DNA of 64,000 bases, taken from positions 22,851,167-22,915,166 of the forward strand of contig NC_088780.1 in the NCBI RefSeq assembly GCF_958450345.1, written 5' to 3'. This document shows positions 48,197 to 58,890 of the stretch, one piece after another. This DNA is from Calliphora vicina (Eukaryota > Arthropoda > Insecta > Diptera > Calliphoridae). The position numbers were made by a program, and so were the translations under genes. The notes beneath the pieces were generated by a model that worked only from the letters and a program-made list of their open reading frames with translations, did no database searches and had not been told where the DNA came from. Numbering within the stretch: position 1 is the first letter of the stretch; every line of letters begins with the position of its first letter.

Positions 48197-49158
48197 CAAA
48201 AAAAGGAAACAACAGAATCTGAGCGCAAAATCATCTTTCACTTGCACAATCAAGGAAAATCGTATGCTGAGATTGTAGAGATTATGGAAAGGAGCCGTTT
48301 TACAATTCGGAGTATCGTGCAACGTTTTAAGGGAGCATCAACAATTGAAAGTGCTAAACATACAGGTCGTCCTAGATCCTTAAGTGAGCGTAAATGCTGC
48401 CATATAATCAAAAAGGTAAAGTTATGTCCAAAAATATCTTTAACAGAGGTTGCTGCAGAGATTAAAGAAGAATTTGGGAAAGAAGTTCACGCAGCAATAG
48501 CCAGAAGAGTGCTCCAGAAGACAAACTATAGTTGTCGTATTTCTAGACGTAAACCATTTATTTCATCTGTGAACCAAAAGAAGCGTTTAGAATATGCCGT
48601 TTTGGAATTTTCGTAAGCCACATGATTTTTAGCACAAAGTGCTACTCTCTGATTAAAGCAAAATTAATAATTTTCGCTCTGATGGCCGTCAAACGGTATG
48701 GAGAAAACCCAATAAAGAGCTGGAAAAACAAAATATTGCTTCAACAGTAAAACATGGTACTGGAGAGGTAATTGTGTGGGGTTGTATGTCCGCTGCAGGG
48801 GTTGGAGAGCTGGTGTTCATTGACGAAATAATGGACAAAGTGAAATATATGGATACACCTCAGAAAAAGTGCAGAAAAGTTAATTTTACCATTTTCTTTC
48901 ATTTTTCAAAATGACAGTGACCCCAAAAATTCGGCCTATACTGGACGTATGTGGCTTTCATACAATATTTCGCATGCCGTACCACACCCTCCACAATCTC
49001 CGGATCTCAACCCAATAGAGCCTCTGTGGGAAGAGCTAGATAAGCGAGTGAAAAAGGAATTAGTTGAAGAATGGCAAAGTATTGGACAAGTTGGTGGATT
49101 CATGCCTAAGCTACTCGAGGCAGTTATAAAGCAAAAATCACTTGCAACTATATACTAA
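48197..49158 (+). pseudogene. Tc1-family DD34E transposase, broken (copy 2)
   Basis: 48197-48616 is open and encodes the helix-turn-helix region, the GRPRSLSER linker and on to FISSVNQKKRLEYAVLEFS. A stop follows. The first catalytic motif reads SD-stop-SK: the Asp codon (48651-48653) is intact but the next Glu codon is TAA. Further on, VWGCMSAAGVGELVFIDEIM, then QNDSDPK (Asp 48913-48915) and SPDLNPIEPLWEEL (Glu 49018-49020) lie in one open frame exactly 35 codons apart. A small deletion near QSIGQVGG shortens the C-terminus relative to copy 1. No standard ATG start is visible. Inactive. Confidence 0.88.
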
Positions 49159-49548
49159 ATTTTGCAATGTTGCTTCCTAAATCAAATGTATTTTGAGCTT
49201 TTAATGAAGTGTGCCAATAATTGTGTTCATTGAAATGAAGTATGTTTTATGTTGTTTTGTTATTAATAAATAGTGGTATTAAATTGTTGAAATGAAGTTG
49301 GTTATATTTTATAGGAAATTTAACAGTCTATCTGGTAAATATATTTTTTTATTAAAAATCTCTACAATATAATGAGCATCCTGTGCCAATACTTAAGTTC
49401 GGCACTGTACATTGAGTAGTTAATGTTCTTCTTTCGATTGATTTAATTTTGTAAATATTTTTTCAATGCTATGTATGAATTTTCAGATATATATTTCGTT
49501 TTAATAGAGTCGGTAGTTTCGGAGTTCTAATAAAAAATTAAAATATAT

Positions 49549-50288
49549 TTATACCCTACACCACCATAGTGGGGAGGGTATTATGCGTTTGTGCAGATGT
49601 TTGTAACGCCCAAAAATATTAGTCTAACACCCACCTTAAAGTATACCGATCGACTTAGAATTACTTTCTGAGTCGATTAAGTGATGTCCGTCCGTCTGGT
49701 TGGCTGGCTGGCTGGCTGTCCATGTAAACCTTGTGCGCAGAGTACAGGTCGCAATTTTGAAGATTATTCGATCAAATTTGGTACATATTATTTTTTCGGC
49801 TCAAGGACCTAGCCTATTGAAACTGGCTGAAATCGATCCACTATTTCACCTAGCCCCCATACAAATGTCCTCCCGAAATTGGACTTTATCGGTCATAAAT
49901 GTTTCATTTATATATGTATCTCCACAAATTCCGCTCCAAATAAGTTTTATATACACAAAATGCATGTCACACAATTTTTTTACGATCGGTCCATAATTAG
50001 TCATAGCTCCCATATAGACCCGCTTCCGAAAATCACTTTAACGTGCATAAATCGCTTAAAAATGTTGGTAAACACACAAAATTCAACATAGTTAACTTTA
50101 ATATAGACATAAATCACACGACCTAATTTCATGGTGATCGGTCCATAATTGGTCATAGCCCCCATATAACCCCACTTCCGAAAATCACTCAAAAATATAA
50201 ATTATTGAAATTTTAAAAGAAAATTTTTTTTTGCTCTTTTACTTAGTGTAGGGTATATGGTCAAGCCCGACCATACTTTCTTACTTGT
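49549..50288 (+). repeat. M1 repeat, first of a tandem pair
   Basis: Starts TATACCCTACACCACCATAG and ends ACTTTCTTACTTGTTA, which runs directly into the next copy. Includes GGCTGGCTGGCTGGCTG and two CATAGC(T)CCCCATATA-like modules. Confidence 0.9.
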
Positions 50289-51044
50289 TATACCCTACAC
50301 CACCATAGTGGGGAGGGTATTATGCGTTTGTGCAGATGTTTGTAACGTCCAAAAATATTAGTCTAGCACCCACCTTAAAGTATACCGATCGACTTAGAAT
50401 CACTTTCTGAGTCGATTAAACGATGTCCGTCCGTCCGTCCGTCCGTCTGGTTGGCTGGCTGGCTGTCCATGTAAACCTTGTGCGCAAAGTACAGGTCGCA
50501 ATTTTGAATATATTTCGATAAAATTTGGTACATATAATTTTTTCGGCCCAAGGACGAACCCTATTGAAACTGGCTGAAATCGGTCCATTATTTCATATAG
50601 CCCCCATACAAATGTCCTCCCGAAATTGGACTTTATCGGTCATAAATGTTTATTTATATATGTATCTACACAAATTTCGCTCCAAATAACTTTTATACAT
50701 ACGAAATTCATGTCACCAAATTTTATTACGATCGGTGCATAATTAGTCATAGCTCCCATATAAGACCCGCTTCCGAAAATCACTTTAACGTGCATAAATC
50801 GCTTAAAAATGTTGGTATATACACAAAATTCAACATAGTTAACTTTAATATAGACATAAATCACACGACCTAATTTTATGGTGATCGGTCCATAATTGGT
50901 CATAGCTGCCATATAAGGCCCACTTCCAAAAATCACTCAAAAATATAAATTATTGATATTTTAAAAGAAAAATATTTTTACTCATTTACTTGGTGTAGGG
51001 TATTATATGGTCGGGCTTGACCGACCATACTTTCTTACTTGTTT
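50289..51044 (+). repeat. M1 repeat, second of a tandem pair
   Basis: It begins with the last TA of the first copy and has a longer GTCCGTCCGTCCGTCC microsatellite. The two copies are clearly similar yet differ at many sites. The pair sits between TAAAATATAT and TTTTTACTTGAAAATA of the 354-bp tandem unit. Confidence 0.9.
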
Positions 51045-51240
51045 TTACTTGAAAATAACATTTTTTTTTGGTTTTAAAAAACTCCTGCAAATAGAAAACG
51101 GAAGAAATTGTTCAGATTTATTGTTTTATCACAAAGCCATATGTAAAAGGAATAAAATGAGATATTGATCTTAAAAATCAATTGATTATTTTCAAACTTA
51201 TTCACAATTAAGTGAATTCGCTTATTTTCACTTTGGGTGG

Positions 51241-52679
51241 AAATTTTAGATGTGTTTTTGAATCTTTTTAATAACTTTGGAAAATTTCAATATTATAGAT
51301 AATATGAAAACATCATACAATATCTGCAATACTTAGATAAAATTAATATTATTTATATCTCCAAATACCGTAAAAATTTATGCCAAATGGAAGCTTTCAT
51401 TCTGTTATTGATATCAACCAAATGTCGATTTATTGATATCAACCGTCAAAATTGATGTCAATTGGAAGTTGTCATTCCTCTTGATACCAAAACACTGTTG
51501 GATGTTGGTATCAAGCGAAATGTCGATTTATTGAAATCAAAATAATAAAATATTTTTTTTTTATTAATTTTTTTTTTTTGTGTAAATTTCTACAATTTAA
51601 GGATCTATGCATAGACAACAACTAGATAGGTAACTGAGAGCCAAAAACATAAGTCTGTTGTCAAAAACCTAATTCATGAGAATGTATTGCATGTATTTTG
51701 TTATTGTATCACCCGTATGTGTGAAAAGAGAGTAATTTTTCCATATATATTACTCTCTCCTTCCGTTCTATGTGTTTATTCTAGGTTCTATGGTTGTGAA
51801 GGACGTTTTCTGACGGGAAAAATAAAACTCCTCAAATGAGTTTTTTTATGACAGACCCAAATTGGAACCTCAATTTTATAACAATTATGATTTTTCACTA
51901 AATAAAAATAATCTGTTGAATATATACATTTTCAATGACTACCACACAATATTGATTTATTCTAGTAAATTTTCATAGTTGCAACCGTTTTCCAAATAAT
52001 CCTTTTTTGTGCACTATTCGAATAATTTGAATATTTTTTACCGTGTTTTTTTTTAAACCTAAGGTAAATAAGGTACTGCTGCTACTGTTGATTTACTTTG
52101 CCGAGCACTCTAGTAATGAATTTGCTTTGTATATTTTAGCCATTTATATTTATTTGGATTCCTGTTAATAGAAACCACAATACTTATTGATATTTATTTA
52201 TGATGCATATATCTGGCAACATAGAGTTACTACTGATTACAAATACATATTGCAACCGCCACCGAAAAAGCGACCACAAAATGTTGATATAGAAATACTC
52301 GTACTTCGAATTATTAGTTGAAGAGTTTTAATTACTAAAAAGAAAAGCTATATTTAGTAACTAAACGAAAATCCTAAGTGTGATTTTAAATGAAAAATAT
52401 GTAACTTCAATTATAATCTTTAAAATTTGGAAATTATATTAAATGTATACTATTCATATTTCATTCTATTGCTTACTAAGTGTTTCATAATGGCAAACAC
52501 ATATAAAACCAGTTAGAGAACTTATTAAGCTGTGCCGAATCTTAAATATCTAAATATATTGAGAATTACAGAAACTATATTGCACTATGTATCCAAAAGT
52601 CAAAATTTAGGCAAAAATTAATTCCAAGGGAGCTAGCATCACAAGACCCCTGTAGAGACCCCTGTTTTTAAACTAAGCA
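51241..52679. other. No gene; small repeats and a hairpin
   Basis: AAATGTCGATTTATTGA recurs at about 51420 and 51519. AGAGAGTAAT and ATTACTCTCT (51727-51758) form a 10-bp hairpin. No protein motif seen. Confidence 0.45.
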
Positions 52680-52915
52680 TTTTAAAAAAAATTGGCAATA
52701 ATCCCCTCTTTTCTGATAATCACCAACTCATCAAACATTTTCAAAAAAGATTTCAATCTATATTCTCATAGCACTTTACACAAAGACCATTTTAAAAAAG
52801 TTGCCATTAACCCCACCTCACTTTTCTTATAAACCCATCCCCAACTCACCAACAATTTTCAAAAAAATATTCAATTTATATTCTCATAGCACTTTCTACA
52901 AATAGCATTTCTTCG
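52680..52915. repeat. Degenerate tandem duplication, about 118-bp units
   Basis: TATTCTCATAGCACTTT occurs twice about 117 bp apart, each preceded by a TTTTCAAAAAA block and followed by an ACAAA..CATTT block. The copies are diverged. Confidence 0.65.
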
Positions 52916-54439
52916 TTTGTTTTTTGTTTGATTTTTTAAGGCTGCGCTATAAGTAAATTTTGGCTAAGCAATTGTGTATGTCTTTGACATTCGCTATAGT
53001 TATAAAACTAGCTTAATTAAGCTATCATGTTTCGGTACAAGTAGTTACAAAATTTTAGTATGTTTCTAGAATAAAGTAAATCATTTTCTCCGGTGCAAGT
53101 ACTTACAAAAAATGTTGGTATGGCATGAAACCAGACCTTCCCACAAACAGCCATATATATATCATTCCTTGGGCAAATGCAGGCAATGTAAGTTCTATCC
53201 CTGCTGGAAATTTGTGTCAATTGTTCTAAGAGCACTTGTCCTGTGACCAGTGAATACAAAATTATTACCAAAAGGAACGAATTATGATAGGTGAAAACAA
53301 GACATATCACTTAACTAGTGTTAAAGTGTTTAAAGTGTAGTTACTACTGAGGAAAGGTAACTGACACAAAATTAGTCCTATGACTGGGTTTTGTGGGTGT
53401 TATGTTCAATCTCTTTATATGGCATGATGTTGGTCTAGAAAGTGGTGAAATCACATCTTTTCGGCTCATTGTGATAGGTCACATAATGAACGCAAATGAA
53501 CCGGTTCAGTTTAATATGAAACTGGTCACCAAATAGGATTAAAATAGTTTGAACTTTTTTTACCAAATATTATTAAAATACGTTTAACCGACACTGAATA
53601 AGTGCGCTTAGGTTAGTTCAGCGACTTGTTCACTTGGGACAATATATGAGACATGTCTTGTATAAACCGAAATTGAATACGTCCATTTAGGTAAGTTCAG
53701 AGACCTGTCACAAAGTGTCAAATAGGTGTCAATTAACCCCATCCTAGGACATCCCCATGTTAAAGTGACAGGTCCCCTTCATATAAAGTGTTAGAACTGG
53801 AACCGGTCCCTACCACTTTGGAACTGTCACGTGATAAGTTTGGTGTTAGTTCCTTTTCCCCTAGGGATACTACAGAAGACAAACAACTTTTTCGAAACTT
53901 CACACACCTGTGGTATTGTAATCCATTTTGGTAAAATATAGATTTTTTAAAAAAAAAATCACTTTTTCCTTAATGCATTTTTTTAGTTTTTTCAGCTTGA
54001 AAACTTTAGTTAAAAAATGTAAACTTTCAGATCTGTTTATATATAAACTGAGTGACCAATTGCCATACATTTTTGGCATTTACATCGTCGAAGTATTGGG
54101 AATTGAACCGTAATTTTTTTTTCAAAAAGCGAAAGTTGAACATATGAATTTTTGCCGCAAAAATTGAAAAGTGCATTGGTGTAAATATTCATGGAATTAT
54201 ACGTATTTAAGTTCATTCATTTTATTCGATATTATTTTTTTATATATTGTTAGAAAGCCATCTTTAAGCTGAAGTCAATTTATTTTAAATGCTTAAAAAT
54301 TATATCTAATTCATCAATTGACAATGAATATAATCACGAATTCTTACAATTTGCAACAGAGTTTGTTTGTCCCTTTATAATAGCAATACGTGTACTTTTT
54401 AATAACTTGAAATTAATAACGTTATTTAGAAGAATTTTT
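52916..54439. other. No gene recognised
   Basis: Positions 53300-53870 are less AT-rich and full of short GTGACAGGTC/GTCACGTGA-like words similar in style to the 24.7-27.1 kb element, but no ends or frame could be supported. Confidence 0.4.
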
Positions 54440-54665
54440 GTCGGTGTTATAGTTATTCTCGGGACTATATTCAAATATGAACCAATATTCACAAAATCCA
54501 GTTCGATGATATTTGAATAAACAAATAATTGATCTGTGTAAAACGTCGATATTTTTTTAGATATTTATGTAGGTTGCATTTTTCGGAAGTGGTTCTTATA
54601 TGGGAGCCATGACCAATTATAAGCCGATCTTCTTAGAAAGATTCGGAACAGCAATTTTTATAAAA
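54440..54665 (-). repeat. Diverged M1-type fragment
   Basis: CTTATATGGGAGCCATGACC followed by AATTATAAGCCGATCTTC matches the reverse of the M1 core; neighbouring TTCACAAAATCCAG parallels the fragment at 2.6 kb. Confidence 0.5.
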
Positions 54666-55275
54666 ACGATTGGTGTTGTGCTAAATCATAATTTTGACTA
54701 CAAAAAAAAACTTTGTTTCTACTTTACGTATTTTACACTATAAACAAATTTTTTTTTTATTGTCAAAATCCTCATTTACCTTCAATAACAGATTTATTTT
54801 TATATTTATACCCTCCAGTACCAGAAGTGGTGACATATCGTATGTGTGGAAAACAACACATGGGGTTAAACAACGTAATTACTAGGGTATTCGAATTATT
54901 CCATTTTTCTCTTGTTCGAATAAAACGAATAATTCGATTAAATTAATCGAATTATTCGAATAATTTAATTCTTTTTTTTTAAAATAAAGAATGAAGTTTT
55001 GATGTAGGTTTTTTAATATTTTATTGTTAAAGAAAAACACAAAATTACATTAAAGTTAACAATTCAAGTAATGATAATGTTAAAAAACATTCAAAAACAA
55101 AGTTAATCATTAAATTTTCATCAGAAATATCCTGATCAGATTTCCTCCCGAACAATCTACAAAATAAATGACTAGCCAACAGTTTAGTTTCCGTTTTGGA
55201 GCTATGCTTTAAAAAATTTGAGCTATTTGGTCATGGTCCTGAATTCAAGTACAATATAAACGTATTAAGAACTTT

Positions 55276-55790
55276 TTAATGTCGTTCATTAATTCGGGTT
55301 TTAAAAAGAGTAACTAATTCTTTAGGAAATGATTTATTAACAAATTGTATTATACTGTAGCTTTTTATTTTTTGAAAAAGAACAGGGTTTGATGCATTTG
55401 GTAGCTTTCTCGACAAATCTATTGTGGTACCAGAAGCAATCTTTGTTTCGAGATTTTTTAACTTACCAGATGCTGAAGAGTTTCTATTTTGTCGTTCAGT
55501 ACTACGAGTAAAGTTGTTAACTCTCTTCTCTAATGCATCGATCTTTTGACATAACATGGAAATATCACCATTTTCAGGGGTTGATTTCATCTCAAAAAGT
55601 TGTGGTGAACATAAACTCATAATTTTATCGATGTGCCAATGCACTAACATCACTTACTTGACTAATAACGAGAATCGATCTGACATCTTCAGGCAATTGT
55701 TCGTAAAATAAGGTTTTGAGTAATGAATCATTAAGTTGACCAGAAGCAAGATTTCTCATAATTTCAATCTACTCAATTCTAAACCATTCA
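55276..55790 (-). pseudogene. LTR-retrotransposon gag-like fragment
   Basis: On the minus strand, from about 55770, the reading is MRNLASGQLNDSLLKTLFYE, QLPEDVRSILVISQ and VSDVSALAHR, then a stop; the +1 frame resumes as DKIMSLCSPQ and runs on with CQKIDALEKRVNNFTRS. 'LL.tLf...LP..vr.iL......dl..lA..aDki' is the pattern of Ty3/gypsy-type capsid domains, followed by a basic linker. The frame then continues to 55276 as an unrecognised tail (LFQKIKSYSIIQFVN). No zinc knuckle, protease or LTR is seen beside it. A faint trace of the same tail (AACAAATTGTATTATA) is in the 30.6-kb hAT copy, so the fragment may be old cargo. Confidence 0.6.
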
Positions 55791-56085
55791 GTAAATAACA
55801 AATATTTTATTCCGTACCTTTTATTTTCATTGGTTCAAGTCCTAAATTAAACATTTTGAAAGACTTGTTTTTAGAATTGTAAATATGCAGTAATATTTTT
55901 ATATTTATAGAAGGAGCATTTAGTTATTTGTTGAATTTCTGAAACAATACAATTTTTGTAAGTCGTTATTATTACTTATTTAAATTTGGAATTTGAAAAG
56001 TTTTAAGCAAATTAATAAATTTATTTATAGATTTTTGGTAATTATTCGAACTTTTTTCTTTTTTATATATATTATTATATTTTAA

Positions 56086-56815
56086 AAAAAGGGCCCATTT
56101 GGAAAAAAAATCGTATTTGCAAAAAAAAAAGTCAAAAATTGTAAGTCTTGAGTTAAAAAATATTTATTTTGATAGATATCCCACTCGCATCCCACTAAGC
56201 GACCAAAAGGGTCTTCAAGGATAATATCTAAGCTTTTGTTTGACCTGAAAAAAAAGATTAAAAAAGGGTCCATTTTGAAAAAAAAAAGTCAACAAAGTTT
56301 TTGATTTTGCAAAAAAAGTCAAAAATTTTATGTTTTGAGTTACAAAATATTTATTTTGATAGATATCCCACTCGCATCCCACTAAGCGACCAAGTAGGTG
56401 TTCAAGGAAAATATCTAAACTTTATTTTAAGAAAAAAAAAAAAAAAAAAAAAATAGCGTATTTTAAAAAAAAGTCAAAAAAGTTTTTGATTTCGGAAAAA
56501 AAAATATTAAAAATTTTTTATTTTTTTTTTAAATATTTTTTTTCGAAAGATCGAAGAAATAGCTATCTATACTATTTGGAACACATTTTGCTAAGAACAA
56601 TAGGTAATAAGTTACATGGATAAGAAAAAACCCCTGTTTGACCAAATTGTCAAAATTTTACCCCCTATAACTCAGAGAGTTCTCGACCGATGTTGTTGAA
56701 AAATTGTGTCTGAGTTACTATCCAATAGAGCTAACCTTGGTGCAAATTTCATCCCGATCGGAAGACATCGATTTCAAAAGTTGGTTCACTTGACATGAAA
56801 TCCCCCATATATATA
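56086..56815 (+). repeat. Repeat A, longest copy
   Basis: It includes two internal near-repeats of TTTTGATAGATATCCCACTC followed by GCATCCCACTAAGCGACCAA (about 56167 and 56356), poly-A tracts, and the terminal block GGAAGACATCGATTTC to TGACATGAAATCCCCCATAT. The internal duplication of about 190 bp suggests a tandem structure inside the family. Confidence 0.7.
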
Positions 56816-57127
56816 ATTTGAAAGTAAATTTTTAATTAGGCTTAAGTTCATTTTTATTATAATTTATTTGTAATAATTCAAAGAATATCACTGAATAATA
56901 AAATTTTAGACAATTGGCAAGGGCGTCATCAACAATCTTCATTGTCAAGGTCTATCGTAAGAAATTATTCGATTAATCGAACTATCATTACTGGAATGAA
57001 TACCCTAGTAATTACTTATTATTACTTTTTTTGGTGAGATGATGGTTAAACCACAATGATCAAAATCGGTACACAAGTGTCTGATTTCAACAATTTTAAT
57101 TCAAAACAAGTAAGAAAGTATGGTCGG

Positions 57128-57860
57128 TAGGGTATGCAATCGATTAACCGATTAATTTTGGTCGGTTAACTGTTCGAATAATTTAAAATTGACGATTTTC
57201 AAATAACAAATAAACCGATTAATTTGTGTCGATTAACCGATTAACCGAAATTTCTTTTTTTTGCACTTTATATAAAAATATAGTTTAAAACTCACAAATT
57301 TTATTTCTTAACTCGTGAACATTTCCTTCTAGCAATATTTTTTTGAAACATTGTACGAAAACTGAAACTAAGGAATTTGGAAATGACATTTTTTCTAGAA
57401 TGTTTCTATGATGATCTTTGTCCTAATGAGTCCGAGGACGACATGGTATTAGACTGAAGACATTACTGAAACGAGTCTTTTATCAGAACTTGACGTAATT
57501 AATAAAGTATTCAAAAACTAAAAAAATTCAAAAGAACTCCAATGGTATGATGGAGGAATTTATATGCTCTGAGAAAACTAAAAACATAACTGAGAAACTG
57601 GATATTCCTTACTTTCGCTTTCAACAATCAGTGAGAGAGTTTTGTCAAGTCAAGTTTTATTAAAAAGTAAAAAAAATCGTTTAAAATGCAAAGTATACAG
57701 AATTTGTGTTTTTCCTTTCAATATAAAATTAAAATAAAAATTGTTCGGTTAATCGAATAATTTAAAATTAACCGATTATTAACCGATTAAATCTAAACCC
57801 CGATTAATTATTTGCTCGATTAACCGATTAAACCAGGAACCCGATTAATTGAATACCCTA
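57128..57860 (+). mobile_element. hAT element, 733 bp, with GATTAACCG motifs
   Basis: Ends TAGGGTATGCAATCGATTAA and TTAATTGAATACCCTA, flanked by an exact 8-bp duplication ATGGTCGG (57120-57127, 57861-57868). Subterminal regions carry CGATTAACCGATTAA in several copies. It retains a hAT transposase C-terminus. Confidence 0.93.
57612..57737 (+). pseudogene. hAT transposase C-terminal dimerisation segment
   Basis: One open frame reads LSLSTISERVLSSQVLLKSK and then KNRLKC, ending at a TAA. 'SERVFS......L...KNRL' is the most conserved part of hAT transposases, at the C-terminus, where it mediates dimerisation; here Phe is Leu. Upstream codons show no clear further homology, so most of the gene has been deleted. 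Confidence 0.8.
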
Positions 57861-58524
57861 ATGGTCGGGCTTGACCTACACCAAGTAAATGAGTAAAGAT
57901 ATTTTTCTTTTAAAATAACAATAATTTATATTCGTAAGTGATTTTCGGAAGTGGGCCTTATATGGGAGCTATGACCAATTATGGACCGATCACCATGAAA
58001 TTAGGTCGTGTGATTAATGTCTATATTAAAGTTATTTATGTTGAATTTTGTGTATATGCCAACATTTTTAAGTGATTTAAGCACGTTAAAGTGATTTTCG
58101 GAAATGGGTCTATATGGGAGCTATGACTAATTATGGACCGATCGTAACAAAATTTGGTGACATGAATTTTGTATATATAAAACTTATTTAGAGCGAAATT
58201 TGTTTAGATACATATATAAATTAAACATTTATTACCGATAAAGTCCAATTTCGAGATGACATTTGTATGGGGGCTAGGTGAAATAAAGGACGGATTTCAG
58301 CCAGTTTCGATAGGCTTCGTCCTCGGGCCGAAAAAATTATATGTATCAAATTTTATCGAAATATCTTCAAAATTGCGATCTGTACTCTGCGCACAAAGTT
58401 TACATGGACAGCCAGCCAACCAGCCAGACGGACGGTATACTTTAAGGTGGGTGATAGACCAACCTTACACACACATCTGCACAAACGCATAATACCCTCC
58501 CCACTATGGTGGTGTAAGGTATAA

Positions 58525-58688
58525 AAAGCGTTTTGGCGAGGTCCAGAACAAATAAGAGTCCTATACAAAGTGAAATCACACTACTAAAATGTATGAGGAT
58601 CGATGCACAAATGTTCATTAAATGGATGATGGTTTTAGAACATCTGTTGGAGTTAGCCACAACATAGTGTTTGTTATTTCCATAATTA
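58525..58688. other. No gene recognised
   Basis: Short spacer between two reversed M1 copies, no motif seen. Confidence 0.4.
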
Positions 58689-58890
58689 ACAAGTAAGAAG
58701 TCAGTCAAGCCCGACCATATTGTACTCTACACTAAGTAAATCAGCAAAAACATTTTTCTTTTAAAATTTCAATAATTTATATTCGTGAGTGATTTTCGGA
58801 AGAAGGCATTATATTGGTACTATGACTAATTATGGACCGACGGCCATGAAATTGGGTCGTGTGATTTATGTCTATATGAAAGTTATTTAA
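58689..58890 (-). repeat. M1 repeat, partial and reversed
   Basis: AACAAGTAAGAAGTCAGTCA to GGTCGTGTGATTTATGTC, matching the 3' third of M1 in reverse. The rest is missing. Confidence 0.75.

Larger units (their letters stand above)
47356..49407 (+). mobile_element. Tc1-like transposon, copy 2, complete ends
   Basis: Ends CAGTGCCGAACTTAAG and CTTAAGTTCGGCACTG are exact inverses, flanked by TA (47354-47355, 49408-49409). It belongs to the same family as 9628-11103. The 2052-bp length includes a 546-bp TA-flanked insert; without it and its duplicated TA it is 1504 bp. It interrupts a unit of the 354-bp tandem repeat, and removing it restores the TTTGACATACATTGAGTAG-type junction of the neighbouring unit. 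Confidence 0.93.
46795..51240. repeat. Old tandem repeat, three units of about 354 bp, opened by insertions
   Basis: TTGTTCAGATTTATT or its variant occurs at 46851, 47207 and 51108. The first spacing is 356 bp. Subtracting the Tc1-like element and the two M1 repeats from the second leaves about 351 bp. Units share AATTAAGTGAATTCGCTCAT, AAAGCCACATGTAGTA and TTGAGTAGTTAATGTTCTT. Units are well diverged, so the array predates the insertions. Confidence 0.8.
54883..57007. mobile_element. hAT element with TTCGAATAA motifs, copy 2, with nested inserts
   Basis: Ends TAGGGTATTCGAATTATTC and ATGAATACCCTA, flanked by an exact 8-bp duplication GTAATTAC (54875-54882, 57008-57015). It shares both ends and inner blocks (AATGAAGTTTTGATGT, AAATTTTCATCA, GTACCTTTTATTTTCATTGG) with the copy at 30613-31713. 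The extra 1 kb comprises a gag-like region and a repeat A copy. No hAT transposase motif was found. Confidence 0.9.
57105..58524 (-). repeat. M1 repeat (reversed) split by a hAT element
   Basis: It starts AACAAGTAAGAAAGTATGGT and ends CCACTATGGTGGTGTAAGGT, the reverse of M1. The insertion splits it after ATGGTCGG, which is duplicated on the far side. Confidence 0.88.
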
